A DNA stretch of 64,000 nt from Sphagnum compactum (taxonomy: Eukaryota; Bryophyta; Sphagnopsida; Sphagnales), in contig OZ234494.1 of assembly GCA_965153455.1 (NCBI GenBank), forward strand, positions 1,922,001 through 1,986,000, read 5' to 3'. Made by a program: the position numbers and the translations under genes. Shown one piece after another: positions 47,833 through 60,951 of this stretch (position 1 is the stretch's first letter; every line of letters starts with the position of its first letter). The notes below the pieces were generated by a model, which saw only the letters and a list, made by a program, of their open reading frames with translations, made no database searches and was not told the DNA's origin.

Positions 47833-49690
47833 GGGATGTCTGCTTGGAGTCCTACAAAATTCCTCTTCCATGTATACAAGGTAAGTTGCAGTCAATACAA
47901 AATCAGCTATTTAAAACTTAGTTGTTGACTAGTCCAACACAGGATCACATTTGCACACTAGGATTGCAGGGTAGTGTTTCAGGTCCATCTTTTGCATTGC
48001 CAGCAAGCATATTGATGGTGGTTATCAAATTTATCTAGGCATTGAAGAGTCTTGGCTCTTAGTCAAGTGTGTTGCTGTGTGAACCTCACTTCCATCCATG
48101 ATGAGGTAAATTTTGACAAGCACATTGCTTTCTCCTAATTCCATCAGTGGTCCCTCCTAATCTTGCTCTTCGATTCTCGTCTTTTTCTGTATACCTCCTG
48201 GAGGTGTTGACCCTGTTTTGAGCTCTCATGTCAATCAAACTATTGTTTGTTGTTATCCCCATCTGGATGGATTTTGGTGCAACTTTCCAAATGATAATCA
48301 GACTGATGTCAACTGATTTGAGTCAGATAGGAATGCAACTTTACAAATGATAATCAAACTTCATTTGAGACACTGATGTCTACAGATTCCAAACTGTTGT
48401 TCTCTTTGCATGCTTATCCTGTTGTAAACTGTGTTTGCATTTCTAATGTCTAAAAGACCTAGTTTTCCTGGCTCTCTAAATTGACATTTACAATTTGTCT
48501 AGTACCTACAGTTCATTGGCACATAATGTGGGGTGTTAGGGAGGGTATTACCAAGGCCTCAGTTTGCCATTATGGCTTATGATTAGACACCAAAGCTAAT
48601 TTGTACTTGTCTGTAAGTTGATAAATGTTTTGATCCATAACTCCTTGTGATGTCTGACCCAAATTGGCGTTTGTAAAATACAATGACTGTTACTGTTGTT
48701 CCCACTGGCTGTGGTGTTTTTGTCCTGTTCGAGGGAGTGTCTGTCTGCCTGCAGTTCTAATCCCCAAAACGTGCCAACTGATCTACTATATCTGTGACTG
48801 CTCTTTGCCTGTCATAATGGGTTCGAAATGTGTGATGGGTGGAGTCAGTTACTAGGCAGCAGGCTAGGATTTTCACCTCCCATGCAAATTTAGGTGCTGC
48901 TTTTTTGTTAACATGAATAGCCTTATTGTTAGAATATACCTAATCTACTCAACGAGGCACGCATCTCCAGATTTTGATAGTGGAAAAAGTCCCTCCCAGT
49001 GAGAAATATTGCCACAATATTATGAAAGATATGCCAAGACGTTTTCTAAGTTAAAAAATACTGAAAAGTTTGTGGAATTCTTAACCAGTTAGATAATGAT
49101 TCGCATCAGCTGTTTACCAAAAAGCGATCAGAACCCACAGATTCCCAGATACACAAAGCAGCTGACGGTGTACTGATCGACCTCTGGTGCCTATCCAAGG
49201 TAGAAATGTACGAACCCTAAAAACGAAATGTAGTTCTAATGCATCATTTTTGTAGATGTATGGGGCCACTAGGGTTCTGAAACTGTCTCTCGAGGCACAC
49301 ACTTATATGAGATCATGATCACGTTATTAGCAGGCAAGCCCGTGTGCAGAAGGGGCGCCCTGCTTTTTGTAAGCTGTCACGAATCTGATATCAAATTTGG
49401 CCTGGCGGAAACTTCAGTCAAGTTCAAAAGTCACTTACAACAACAATGATATGCTCACAATTCCCAGACATTGAAAAACTCCAATATTTTCAGATTCCCA
49501 ACCTCGAAGAACGTATTGGCCAGTACTCGGGTACTGCAACTTGCAGCCTGCCAGTTTTACAACTCCAACAGCCCTCCTTCCCACACACCCAGTTTTGTAA
49601 ACTATTGTAGTACCTGAGCGGGTTCGACATAAATTAAATTATTTTCAACTTTGCAAAAAATTTCAGAAAAATTTCAGCTCTTTCTCTCAA
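47833..49690. other. 3' flank of the trihelix gene and spacer
   Basis: Presumed 3' UTR followed by spacer. Small open frames (for example 48664-48855 and a minus frame at 49302-49114) are unsupported. No repeat unit is seen. Confidence 0.4.
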
Positions 49691-49719
49691 ATTTTTCAAA
49701 AAACCCATTCCAGATGCCA

Positions 49720-49800
49720 GCTTAAGTTTTGAGCCAAGGACCTGCTTGACCAAATTAGTTAGTGATCGCATCCATCTAACCACTAACATAGTTAAATATC
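49720..49800 (-). repeat. tRNA-like SINE head
   Basis: On the minus strand, TGGTTAGATGG (49782-49772) fits a pol III A box. About 40 nt downstream, GGCTCAAAAC (about 49735-49726) approximates a B box. The order and spacing are tRNA-like, but no cloverleaf closes, so this looks like a decayed SINE head rather than a tRNA gene. Confidence 0.35.
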
Positions 49801-49829
49801 TTAATAACATTGATGAATTTAATTAGACT

Positions 49830-50165
49830 AGTGTGAACCCGGTGCATAATGCACCCGTCGAGCTCCCCCTCGCCCGGTCCTTCCCATTGCCCACTCCGGT
49901 TATTTGCCCCGTCGACCCCCCCCTCGTCCTTCGCATTTTCCACTCCGATTTTTTAACCCGTTGATCCCCCCCTCCCCGTTCCCCTGTTATATATAATTAA
50001 CTTCCCAGCCCGTGCTGGCCCCTCCGCCCCATTACCAAGCCCTGTCATAGAAAATGCATTGTCCGATTCTACCATAAAAAATGCAGAGGCCGATTCTGCC
50101 ATAGAATTGCAGCAAAATTATCGTGTCAGACAGACGCATAGACAGACTTACTGAATTAATATATA
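49830..50165 (+). repeat. C-rich segment ending in a CAGACAGACG-type tail
   Basis: The palindrome GGTGCATAATGCACC (about 49840-49854) is followed by C-rich runs (CCCCCCTCG-like words). Then comes TCAGACAGACGCATAGACAGA and an AT-rich TATATAAGATAT run. The last part resembles the 3' ends of RTE-type LINEs in plants; that assignment is from memory of the pattern and is tentative. Confidence 0.3.
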
Positions 50166-50855
50166 AGATATATTACATATATGTCGAAATTTTCAGAATT
50201 AAAAAGATAGCTGCCAAATCAAAAATTCTAAATTAAATTAATTATTCAACAAAGAAGTGCCGAAGCCGCCCAAGTACTATGATATTATGAGACTAAAAAA
50301 AAAAGAAATAAACTAAAACCCCGTTCACATGTAGTGGAGAGATTATTAGTGTTAGTAGTCCTAACATTAATGTTAGCTGAACTTGCATCACATGGCACTA
50401 ACTAAAATTTAACCTATCACTAATGTAATTGCACAATGTTCACATACAAAAAGATAAACAATGCTACCATCGACTTAGTAGCACCTTTGTGTCATTTGAG
50501 CTTCTTGTGATTCATGTTTGAAGACAACCACAAGCAAATATTTCCCCCCGTTCCTCCTTTTTTCTCTTTTTCATTCAATCCTCATGGCTCCCTTCTTTCA
50601 AGCTTTCTTTCTTTGTTTCTCTTTTCGCCCATTTTACACAACTTTTCTTTGAATTTTGTTGTTGGTACATGCACATGGCAAGTTGTTTTTCTTCATTTCT
50701 TCAAAGCTTTGCTATCATAGTCCTCCTCCACAACTTGCAAGGAATGTGGTTGGGTAGCACGACCATGAGCATCATACAAGTCTAGTTGTTTGCATAATCA
50801 TAAAAATCATATTTTGGCATATTGAAATATATAAGTCAAGCATATTACCTTAAAT
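50166..50855. other. Spacer
   Basis: AT-rich sequence. A pyrimidine-rich stretch around 50540-50640 produces a Phe/Ser-rich open frame without meaning. No gene is seen. Confidence 0.4.
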
Positions 50856-50859
50856 CTTA

Positions 50860-51370
50860 ACATGAATTTTTTCAAATATTGGGTAAAGTTGACTAATATT
50901 TTCTACCTTGAGCTCATAACTTGATGTGAAAATTATCAAGCTACTACTAGATATTTTATCCCTTAAATTCAACATAAACCACCAAAAATATGAAGCAGTC
51001 ATCTTATAATTTTTGCATGTGAATTGCAACTTCAAGTGAAATGTAGTGGATGGCCACCCGATATTTTACCCTTTATGTTCACAAAATATAGTGAAACAAT
51101 TGAGTTGCCACCTAATATTTTCGATTGGGGTTTGCAACCTTAAGGGACAAATGTCAAATGGTCATTTGATATTTTTACCTATCATTTTCATAAAATCAAG
51201 AAAAAAACAATCAAATGGCCAATCTTTGATATTTTACCCATCAAGTTTCACATGGAAAACCAAAAATGTTAAGTGGCCATCTAATATTTTACCCTTTGGG
51301 TTCAACATGAAAAAAAAGGTATTGGGTGGCCAACCAATATTTTTCACCTAAGGCTCACAATGTATGGCAA
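50860..51370. repeat. Degenerate tandem repeat of about 55-65 bp
   Basis: The core TGGCCA.C.AATATTTTACCC followed by a short A-rich spacer recurs at about 51050, 51110, 51165, 51220, 51275 and 51328, with weaker copies to the left of 51010. A plus-strand open frame (51046-51351) reads through because stops are sparse; it is not a gene. Confidence 0.75.
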
Positions 51371-52450
51371 AAAAATCAGGCATCCATTCATATGTACATT
51401 AGTTTTCAAGTTTGCAAAATAAATCAATATATATATTTGAATAATCGTTTGGTATTTTCCAATTCTAAGAGGTGCTTATATTTGAATATATATGCTATTG
51501 GAAAATTGCACAAATGTAATCTTAGATGTTGAGTTGTGTTTGTAATTTAAAACAATAAGTTTACTTTCAAGGTGAGCGTTGTAGAAAATCAAATTGTAAG
51601 ACCGACCTTCCTTCATTCAAATGAATGCAATTTCCATTCAACCAATCCAAATCAATTGATTCTAGTTGGAATTGATGTACAAATTTCAAAAATTCAAGCT
51701 CTTCAAATCTTGAAATGTTATGTTAATCTGTCACTTGCCTAAACAAGTTTTTAAAAGGTTGGCAAAATGTTCAACTTGAAAATAAACCTCTAGACACTTA
51801 TAATGTCAGTGCCACCAAATTCCTTATTCATATCTAGCATGCATTAGCTCATTAGAAAACTAATTACAAGGTGCACAAGCACACAAAATTTCAAGTTCCG
51901 CTTTTTAATAAAAAATGAAATAAGCCACAAAATTCGAGAAGGTTGTATGAAACATTTTCAAGATTGAAACATTCAAGCTCAAACCTAAATCATTCCTTAG
52001 GGATGTTATTTTGTGAGTGTGCAAATGTGAGTGGTGAGCAAACAAACATGAACAAATTTTTTCTGGGAATATTTTATTGATGTTGACGAAATATTTGGAG
52101 AATATTATTTGACACATGGGACATAATAGTTGGTGATGTGGAGGAATATTTTGCCATGTGTTCATAGATGAATGATATTTATGGATGAAAATGTGGATGA
52201 CAAATGAAAATGGATGAACTTTTTCATGAACATTGACAACAAACTTTTTTTGCAAAATGCTAAACAAAAGAAACACGATGAAAAACATTTATGTTGGTTT
52301 ATTTTGAAATTTTAAAACATGAAATATTAAAATCATATTTCAAATCATACTTTATATTAACTTAATGTGAAGTATATTAAGTTTTGTAGCATCTAAATCA
52401 TATAGAATGTTAAACTATATCCAATTCAGTGGCATATAAACTTGTTGACC
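51371..52450. other. Spacer
   Basis: AT-rich. A 127-codon minus frame (52288-51905) is hydrophobic and His-rich with no recognisable family; it is unsupported. Confidence 0.4.
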
Positions 52451-52628
52451 CACCAAGAGGTATGTGTCAATCCAAACACTACATGTTCACCACCAAGAAA
52501 CATGTGTCAATCTAAACACTATTTGTAACCCACCAAGAGATATGTGTCAATCCAAACACTACATGTTCACCACCAAGAAGCATGTATCAATCCAAACACT
52601 ACATGTTCACCACCAAGAGGCATGTGCC
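52451..52628. repeat. 40-bp minisatellite, 4.5 units
   Basis: Four exact-length 40-bp units start at 52451, 52491, 52531 and 52571, each opening CACCAAGAR and containing GTGTCAATCCAAACACT, then a partial fifth. Units differ by about 1-6 bases, indicating fairly recent amplification. Confidence 0.95.
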
Positions 52629-53190
52629 CATTAGGAATTGAAACAATATGAAACAGTCAATGACACTTTACATTGATTATACCATTTAAAATTGTTTTTT
52701 TATTTTCATGCATTCTTTCAACCTCTTGCGTCTAAAACCATTCTTGCTACTTGTATAATCAAATTCATATTTCTCCCATTATTACTAATTTGCATGATTT
52801 ATACCTCAATTTGCATTTACTCCACCCTTACTACCTAGTTGCATCCTTCCTACTTCTACCACGTGTTTACAATCGTTAAACCTTTATTTTACAATGGCAA
52901 GAAAAAATTTGACACTAATTGTCACACCAAACACCTTGGAATCTATGATTGAATATACATTAATCTCAAGCATACTAGATAGAATATGTGAGATGACAAA
53001 AAAAAACCTTTGGAATATTCAAGATATGAGACCCGGCTAATCCCCCTCCGGCATTTACTAGAAATTTGAACCTGGGGAATAAAATGGAAAAAGGCAATTG
53101 ACAAAAGAGATGAATGGGTGGCATGGTGATGGACAAATGTGAAGTTAGACAAATAAAGTCTCGCATTGCTCAAATAGACTATAAACATTC
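52629..53190. other. Spacer
   Basis: AT-rich sequence; no gene recognised. Confidence 0.4.
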
Positions 53191-53201
53191 CCAAGGAATA
53201 T

Positions 53202-55930
53202 ATGGAAGGTAATTGGGTGATGTTTACACATGCCATGGATTTTTCCAAAAAACATGCAAATTTGAAGAACTTCATTCCAGAACATTTTTTCACAAGCTTA
53301 CTCTATGATTTGTCGACAAAGGATTTGGTAACCATTGGCAACTTATTATCAATACAATTCATGAAACATAAAAACAATTGTATGCAACTTTAGGTAAACG
53401 AACTTGGGTGCCACAAAATTTTTGGAACAAAGTGTTAAAACATCCCGTGAATCATCAAATGATAGGGCTAGCCTTAAAACCATAAAACATGTATGATAAT
53501 TGAAAACAACAACGCATGTCGACAAATGGAAGAGGAATTGAAATCCCATTGTTTGCATTAAATTGTGGTTCAATAGATGTGTTAACATAAATATTTGTTC
53601 AAAATATGTGAAATCATAAAGAAATATTTTGTTATGAAAAAAAGAAATAAAATGAAGGTTGAACTTGAACATTGAAGTTGCTTGTTGAACAAATTCGTAA
53701 TGACTATTGAAACAAACATTCACTGAATCATTTGGTTAATGTTGTACTATTCCAAAATTACCAACTAGATAGTCCAATCAAAACCAATGGTTGTCATGCT
53801 AAATTTAAATGTAAAATTTGAATGGATAACTACAAGTATGTCACCAACCCGACTTGTTCCCAAACGTGGATTATTTTGTGCATTCAATTTAGTTTTATTT
53901 TGAAGTTGAAAGGTTCAATTAAAAAACTTAGGATAAAGTTTCTTCATTTGTGTCATGTCACGATATCCATATCCATGGCTCTTGTCGAACACCATCAAAT
54001 TTGGATTTGTAGTTGTCTATAAGGAAAAAAAAAGTTGAAGAGTGTAGATGCAAAGTTCAAGGCAGAGGTTAGATATTGGGCATCTATTACCACTTGCAAG
54101 ATTACAAGATATATGGGACACTACTCAAAATGTTTTCCCGAAGTTTCTAAGCAACTTACGATTACCACCTAAAAACAATCCATGGCCAATAGACCCATCA
54201 AATATAAATTTTAGAAAACAATTTCATCAATAATGCAATTATTTATTAGGATTCCAAGCGCCTAAAAAAAAAATCTAATCTTAGAAAACAAATGGCCAAA
54301 AGACAATTCAAATGCAAGAGGATGATCCATGTGAAAGAACAAATATTTGTTTATAGCAGGGAAATGGACTAGCTAGTGGAAGCCAAAACAATTAATAATG
54401 AGGTGGAGGAGGAGGATTTGCAACATGCCCAAATGGTAGAATGAGAGTCGAATGATGAACAAGAAAACACAATGCTAAAGACATCATGCCTAGAAGATGC
54501 CATGACAAATGAAAAAGAGGAAGGCACAAAACTTGTGACACCAAGGACAAAAATGGGCTCCAATAATGCGAGCAACACACCTAGAGAAATTGGCTTTGCT
54601 CAATATGTTCGACACAAAGATAGACAATGTTGTTGATATTCAAAAAAAATAGTACTATAACACATAGAACAATTTATAATCCAAAATGTGTTGTGAAAAA
54701 CTCAATTTGGACGTGAAGTTTTGTTGATTGGAGAGAACAATTTTAGAAGTACAAGAGTTGGGTTTTTTTAGCATTAAACATAGATTGAATTGTTGAAAGC
54801 AAAAGGCTTGAAACATCATAGAGTTTGTATGTAGTCATAATTAATTTTAGTGCATGTAAAAAAACATTTAAGGAAAAAAATGGAAGTTGTAAACCGGCAA
54901 TAAAGTTCCAATTAAAGAGAATTAGTTAGTTACAAGCTTGTAAAATATAGTAGGAAATTATTCACTTGCTAGCACAAACTTTTTAAAAATAGGACAATAT
55001 CCTGATTTCTTTCCATTGCATGTGAAAAACATTGTTTAGCGATAATCATTCTCTTGTTCATGTTCACACGCTCATGAGATAGCATGCATTCCTTGATAAT
55101 AATGCATTAATAGCAATGAAACACATGTTCATAGCTAGTAAAAAGTGTGTATGGTGTGGAACTATATGTGATTTCCTTATTATAAGGCTAACTTGAACAA
55201 GAATATGATTCAATATTTTATGAACATGAACCGTTTATAACACAAGTGAAACAAGTTCAAATATATGAATTATAAGGTTCAACAAATTGTTGAAAGTAAA
55301 ATAAATGATTGAAGGCAAAAAAATCACCTTTAGTTGGGTAGTTGGCAACCATTATTACATTAAGTGTCGACCACCTACATCAAGATACCACAATGCAGGT
55401 ACTTACGAAAGGATGTTGATAATGATTTCATGTAAAAAATGGAAGTCATGTTTTGATTGTGTTTATGGTTGTTTTTGAGAAGTGGTTGAATGTGAAAAAA
55501 GAAAAGCTTTCTATAGGCATAGTAAATGTATGAAGGTGTTACATTGTAGAGGTCTGCCAATGGTCATGATGATAGAAAAAACAATAATGAGAAGGCAAGA
55601 AACTATCCGTTGCAATATCTTGGCGAGGAGATCATTTGGAGAGGAACAATTCAAAAAGAAGAGTATGAAGAGTTTTTCACCTCGCCAAAAAGACCAAGAA
55701 AAAAATTGTCATCTAATTGTCATACAAATGCAATGAAAGATTTGACATAACACTTTGTAGACAATTTCAACGTTTACACCCTCAAAGGCAATAGAAGCAA
55801 AAAAAAGATTAATGGCAAGGAAAAATCAAAGTTAGTAGAGGATGTCAAAATTCTTGTTTTAAGCGATGTACAAGAAGTGGAAACCATTGACAACGATAGT
55901 CCAATCGTGACAGAAGTTGACATCTAGGAA
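53202..55930 (+). pseudogene. Decayed coding relic, unidentified (probably transposon-derived)
   Basis: Plus-strand protein-like segments in shifting frames: 53202-53393 (MEGNWVMFTHAMDFSKKHA); about 54300-54620 with acidic text (NNEVEEEDLQHAQMVE and LEDAMTNEKEEGTKLV); and about 55485-55930 with KRKAFYRHSKCMKVLH, EEIIWRGTIQKEEYEEFF and a DVQEVETIDNDSPIVTEVD tail. The charged, low-stop segments differ from the surrounding AT-rich noise, yet frames change and stops occur, so the locus is broken. No catalytic motif or named domain is recognised. Confidence 0.35.
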
Positions 55931-56720
55931 TTCAAAGCCAGAATATTAATGTGTTGAAACCAGCATATGGGAGAAGTAACTATGTGTAAAAAACTAGTTA
56001 GAAGTTGTTTTTAAGTTACATTTTTCAATGGATGTTAGCAATTGTGTGTTTAGAAAAAAATATATATAACGTGCCTGTGAGAATAATCGAGATGTAACTA
56101 GACGATCCTGATCCTAAATGGTGAACTTTGCATTTATCTCTATATACAAGAAATTCCCTTGCATAATGAGTGCACACTAGTTGCTATTCTTATTGATTTA
56201 AATGGTTTCATGTAAAAATCCCTGGATAAGCATACCTAGAATGTATTTATGATAAAACTCGATACCATGACTAGTTCATTAATATGGATAGAACCATATT
56301 AGCCCTACAAAATGATATTTGTAGAAAGAAAATCATGGAAAAAAACTTCTTCAACTTTTCAATTTGTATGTTAGGCTTGTAGTTAATTCGAATTGAGGAA
56401 CTAACTATAAGCTCTCAACATATAATGAATAGAAAATTTTCTAATGGTGGAAATGAACTTTTTTTTTTTAATGAAATAAACGAAAGGAATTGCTTGTTTG
56501 TGAATTTGATTTTACAAAACACACAATTACTTACTTATAAGTATAGTTTCAAGAATGTGTAATATATAAAAAAAGCTTATCAAAAGCAACCGAAATATGA
56601 TTTGTTAAATATTTAAAATCAATAGATATTATGAATCTTGTCAATTACAATTCCATTTGGTTTAATCTAAATTGTGATGAATAAAAAAATTAAAATTAAA
56701 TTGATGATTCCCATTACTAA
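55931..56720. other. Spacer
   Basis: AT-rich sequence; nothing recognised. Confidence 0.4.
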
Positions 56721-56814
56721 ACTATTTAATATTAATTATAAATTTCCCCTGATTAATCTCAATGGAAATTACTAAAGGCCATTGCTTTGGGGAAAGGTTT
56801 AATGAAGGAATTGT

Positions 56815-57165
56815 TGCAAAGGATATCATGGAGAAGACATCAAAGCCATGGCAACTGAACTTCACAAACATAGATGAACATACATGCAATGGCATATAAC
56901 ATTTACACATTAAAAAAACAATAATGAATGAGGGAACAATCAAAATATTGGAAGCATGAATCAATTGCATGAATTTCAAATGCTTTAAAATTGAAGTGAT
57001 GGTTGAGCTTGACACATATATACGAACATAGATGCAATGGAAAATGTGATGTACACATAAAAACTGTTAAAATTAATGAAAAATGAATCAAAATATAAGA
57101 AGCATGAGTCCTTTCCATGAATATCAAATGCTTTGGCAATGATATGACTACACTAAATTGCTTTT
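56815..57165. repeat. Tandem repeat of about 165 bp, roughly two units
   Basis: The word AACATAGATG near 56869 and 57028, ATTGGAAGCATGA versus ATAAGAAGCATGA, and CATGAATTTCAAATGCTTT versus CATGAATATCAAATGCTTT mark two diverged consecutive units. Minus-strand open frames of both units translate to similar residues (for example HASNILI and HASYILI), which reflects the duplication and does not show a gene. Confidence 0.7.
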
Positions 57166-57880
57166 TAATTATCTTGAAGGGTGTTCATTGGCATTTCATA
57201 TATTAAAAGATTAACATAACTCACAACACGACCATGAAATCCATCATCCCATGAATTGATCATTGTTGGCAAGCTAAATATTTTGAAATTTTTTTGAATG
57301 TGCAAAATGAAATTGAACTTTCACATATTGAAATTTGAACAGAGTTCTCCACCCAACCTTAGGATGACGAACATTGTGTCATCCACCCTCAAGTTCAACA
57401 AACAGTAATGAAAAATAACAAACACAACTAAAACAAAAAGTGAAAAAACTATCAAGCACTGGAAACTTTAGCCTCATCATTAGTAAAGGCGAAAACATAA
57501 GGATCGTAAAAAAGTGAGGAAATTGTAAATAATGGCGAGGATTGCATATTCATTATAGCATTAGCCCAAGCCTTAACATACGAAAGTAATATTGAATTGG
57601 TTGAAGAATGGAAGTTTTCGAAATGGATTTCTATAAAAAAATTGGATTTAGTTTATTGTAATAGATGTGGGCAATAGTATGAAAGATCTAGAAGACTTGA
57701 AGTTGGGAATGTTATTCACAATCTAGAATAATTCATCGTTTCTTCTTCATAGGGGAGTCAGGATCAAAATTATGTGGTTTTTACTATTAACTACAGTAAT
57801 TACCTAACACTAATTCGAAATGGAACACTAATTAACAATTGAAACAGTTACCTAACTAACACCAATTCAAAAGTGTAGCA
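57166..57880. other. Spacer
   Basis: AT-rich sequence; nothing recognised. Confidence 0.4.
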
Positions 57881-58350
57881 CTAACAAGTAATTCAAATTA
57901 ATTTTTAATTAAATAAAAAAACACTATTTAATTATTAGTTATACATATTATGAATTAGCATTTACAGAATCAAATATATATTTAATACATGTGAATATCT
58001 AATTAAGAATAATTATAAATTAACACTTATAATGATTGTATATTAACACTTGTAAAGTTCAAATCTATATTTAATACATGTTAACATATATTTAAATAAA
58101 ATAATTATATATAATAACATATAAAACTCACATCTAATATCTATTTAACGAAATAATTATATATTAAAATTTATAAAGATCAAAATTTTATTTAACACAT
58201 GTTATTATTTAATTAACAAGATAACTATAAATTAACACTTATAAAAGTTATATATGTACATAATACATGTTAATATTTAATTAAAAAGATAATTATATAT
58301 TAATATTCATAAAGGTCAAATGTATATTTAATACATGTTAACAATAACCT
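57881..58350. repeat. AT-rich tandem repeat around TTTAATACATGTTAA
   Basis: TTTAAYACATGT recurs at about 57981, 58070, 58191, 58258 and 58327, each followed by a TTAATTAA.A..ATAATTATA-like block and AATTAACACTTATAAAG-like text. Spacing is irregular (about 70-120 bp), so this is an old satellite-like array. Confidence 0.7.
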
Positions 58351-58574
58351 AAGAAAAATAGCTCAAAATAACTTAGTGTAAAATAACTTTGAATGGAATA
58401 AATTAAAATAATAAATAATAATATAATATAAAATAATATTAAATGGAATAGCCAAAAATAACATAAGGTGGAATAGTCTAAAATATTCAAAAATATTCAG
58501 AAATAAAATAACACATAATAGGATAAGGTCGAATTGCTTATAATACCCAAAAAATTGTTTGCATGAGTTTTTTG

Positions 58575-59295
58575 GTACCCTAGGTTGCATAGGCTTTTTC
58601 ACAAGCTGCCTTGGTTATTTTGTAATGTGTTTGGGCTTTTCCTAGCCTACTTAGGTTTTTCGTAGGTTGCATAGGTTTTTCCATAAGCTTCATGGGTTCT
58701 TTCCTAAGTTGTTTAGGATTTACATAGGTTATATAAGCTTTGTTTTAAGGTGGCTAGGTTTTAGGGCACTTGGGCTTTTTCTTAGGCGACTTAAGCTTTT
58801 TCCTAGGCAACCTCAATTTTTGCCTAAGTTGCATGGGCATATTCCTAGGGTGCCTATGCTTTTTCCTAAATTGTTTAGGTTTTTTCATAAGTTGCATGGG
58901 CTTTTTCCTCAGGTGCCTAAACTTTTTCCTAGGTTGCATGGGTTTTTTCCTAAGGTGTTTAGACTTTTTCCTAAATCGCTTAGACTTTTTCATAGTTGCA
59001 TGAGCTTCTTCTTAGGATGCCTAGATTTTTCCTAAATTGTTTAGGCTTTTTCATAAGTTGCACGAGCATTTTCCTAAGGTTCTTAAGCTTCTTCCTTCTG
59101 CTTAAACTTTTTCATAGGTTGCTTTGGCTCTTTGGTACCCTATGTTACATAGGATTTTTCATAGGCTTTGCAAACTTTTTCCTAGGTTGCTTAGGATTTT
59201 TCCTAAGTTGCCTAAGCTTTTTAATAGATTACATGAACTTTTTGTTAGGTTACTTAGGTTTTTTTAAAAAATTACTGAGGCTTTTTCTTAGGTTT
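58575..59295. repeat. 21-bp minisatellite, open on both strands
   Basis: More than 25 diverged units of about 21 bp with consensus close to TTTTTCCTAAGTTGCATGGGC. Since 21 is a multiple of three, the plus strand stays open for 122 codons (FPKLHG-like heptads) and the minus strand for 79 (RKKPMQP-like heptads). No gene context or start is convincing. Confidence 0.9.
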
Positions 59296-59339
59296 TTAGT
59301 CAAAGATCTTATCATGTAATTGAGTTTAGTTATTCTTGC

Positions 59340-60100
59340 TTTTGGGAGATATTGTTCTTAACCAGGGGTGTAAATCCTTGGCCTTTTACAATTAGGACCA
59401 AGCTTTTGGCATTGGACCTAGGCCTTTTACATTAGGCCCAAGGTTTTTGTGCATGAAAGTTGGCCAAGCTAGGCCTATGGGACATGGGCCAAAGATTTTT
59501 TCACATATATAATAAAAAAGTTAGGTCTCTTAGAGTTGGGCCTTGAGTTCTTGATGTAGGGGTTTGGACTACTCTTTTTGTGTTTGGGATTTTCTTTTAA
59601 AGGGGACGCATTGGCCATAACCTCTTGGATAGGAGGATGGGCAATCCTGAGCCTCTTGAATTCAAGAGGCTAGTGATTTCTTGGTATCAACTCTAGCATT
59701 TTATACTTGGGCTGGAGTTTTCTTAACATATGCATCAAGGTGGCCCAAGCCTCTAGGCGTGGGCTTAGGCTTCTTGGACATAAAGATGGGTTGGTCCAGG
59801 TCCAATCAAAAGTATGATGTTTTTCATAAAGATGGCCTTCTTGGACATGGGCCTAGATCTCTTGAACACATGTCATCTTGGCCTAGGCTTCTTGAACATG
59901 ACCCAAGGCTAAGCTAGACCCAAGTTTTTTAGTCCTTTCAGGTGGTCCTCCTCTTTCATTATTTGATATGCTTCTTGCAATTGGAGGGGGTTCGGGAACT
60001 TGATATTCCCCTTGTGATTTGCCCTCGTAGGTGGTTCTTTTGGCTTCTTGGACGTGGGTCCTTCCCATTTTGTTCCTTGTTTTCCCCTCATTTGGGTGCT
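59340..60100. repeat. Degenerate GGCCTAGGCTTCTTGGACAT-type repeat
   Basis: Words such as CTTCTTGGACATGGGCCTAG recur about every 40-60 bp (clear at 59768, 59826, 59888 and 60042). Overlapping Lys/Pro-rich minus frames at 60091-59883 are short and unrecognised. Confidence 0.6.
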
Positions 60101-60900
60101 TTGGTTTTTATTTGATTGGCAAAGGTTTCATTGTCATTCATAGTTAGATAAGGAAACCCTCAATATGGACGAAGACATATGAAATGTATACTTACAAAAT
60201 ACCAAATGAAATGTTCTCTCACAATATCACATTGGTAATAGAAGCTTTGATAACATTGATAGTATTCACACAATATCCCATTCTCCACCAAAGGTCAGAG
60301 CTATATTAATGGCCAAGAAAAATTGGGTACACTTGTGGCAACATATTTTTTTGGTGAAGAACATGCTAATGACCAAGGTCTATAAGCCTTAGGTTTCCAA
60401 AACTTTTGCATTGTGCAGCTTGATGAAATTTCAACATTTGGGCACTTTGGGCACAAAATTCTCAAAAACTTGACAATTTAGAAAATAATTTAATTACTGC
60501 TGAATCCTGCAAACATTGTTCTTATTCACTCATGACACCAAAAAAAATATTAAAAGTGCTTCAAACCCCAAAATCCAATGAGTCTTTCACTCTGAACTTT
60601 GAAGGGGCAAAACTCCCAGAAACAAGGGGGTGTGTCACACTATGGCCTTGCCATTTACACTAAAAAGTATCTTAAGGCAAAAGAAGAATTATAGAAATTT
60701 AAAAACTTCAGTTACTGAGGAAACAAGAACTACAAAGCTACTTACAGAGTAGCGATGGAAAGCATAGCTTCTTCCAACACCACAAGCTGGTTACTGCGGC
60801 TGCTTCTGCCATGAAAAACTCATGAACAGTTGTTGCAACAGGATACCAGCTTCTTCTTCTGTTGCAACAGGATACTGAAAACTCTCGAGTCTGAAAGATG
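60101..60900. other. Spacer
   Basis: No gene recognised. If the minus-strand exon proposed at 60.96-61.04 kb is real, a following exon could begin after TTTCAG at about 60896, but I cannot support its reading frame. Confidence 0.35.
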
Positions 60901-60951
60901 CTTGCAGAGCTGTGTCTAGCAGGAATTGTAGATTAGAACACATGTAGCTCA

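Noticed and set aside
56722-57139. Two similar minus-strand small proteins suggesting a gene duplication
   Set aside because: The similarity comes from a DNA-level tandem repeat of about 165 bp in AT-rich sequence. No start or splice support.
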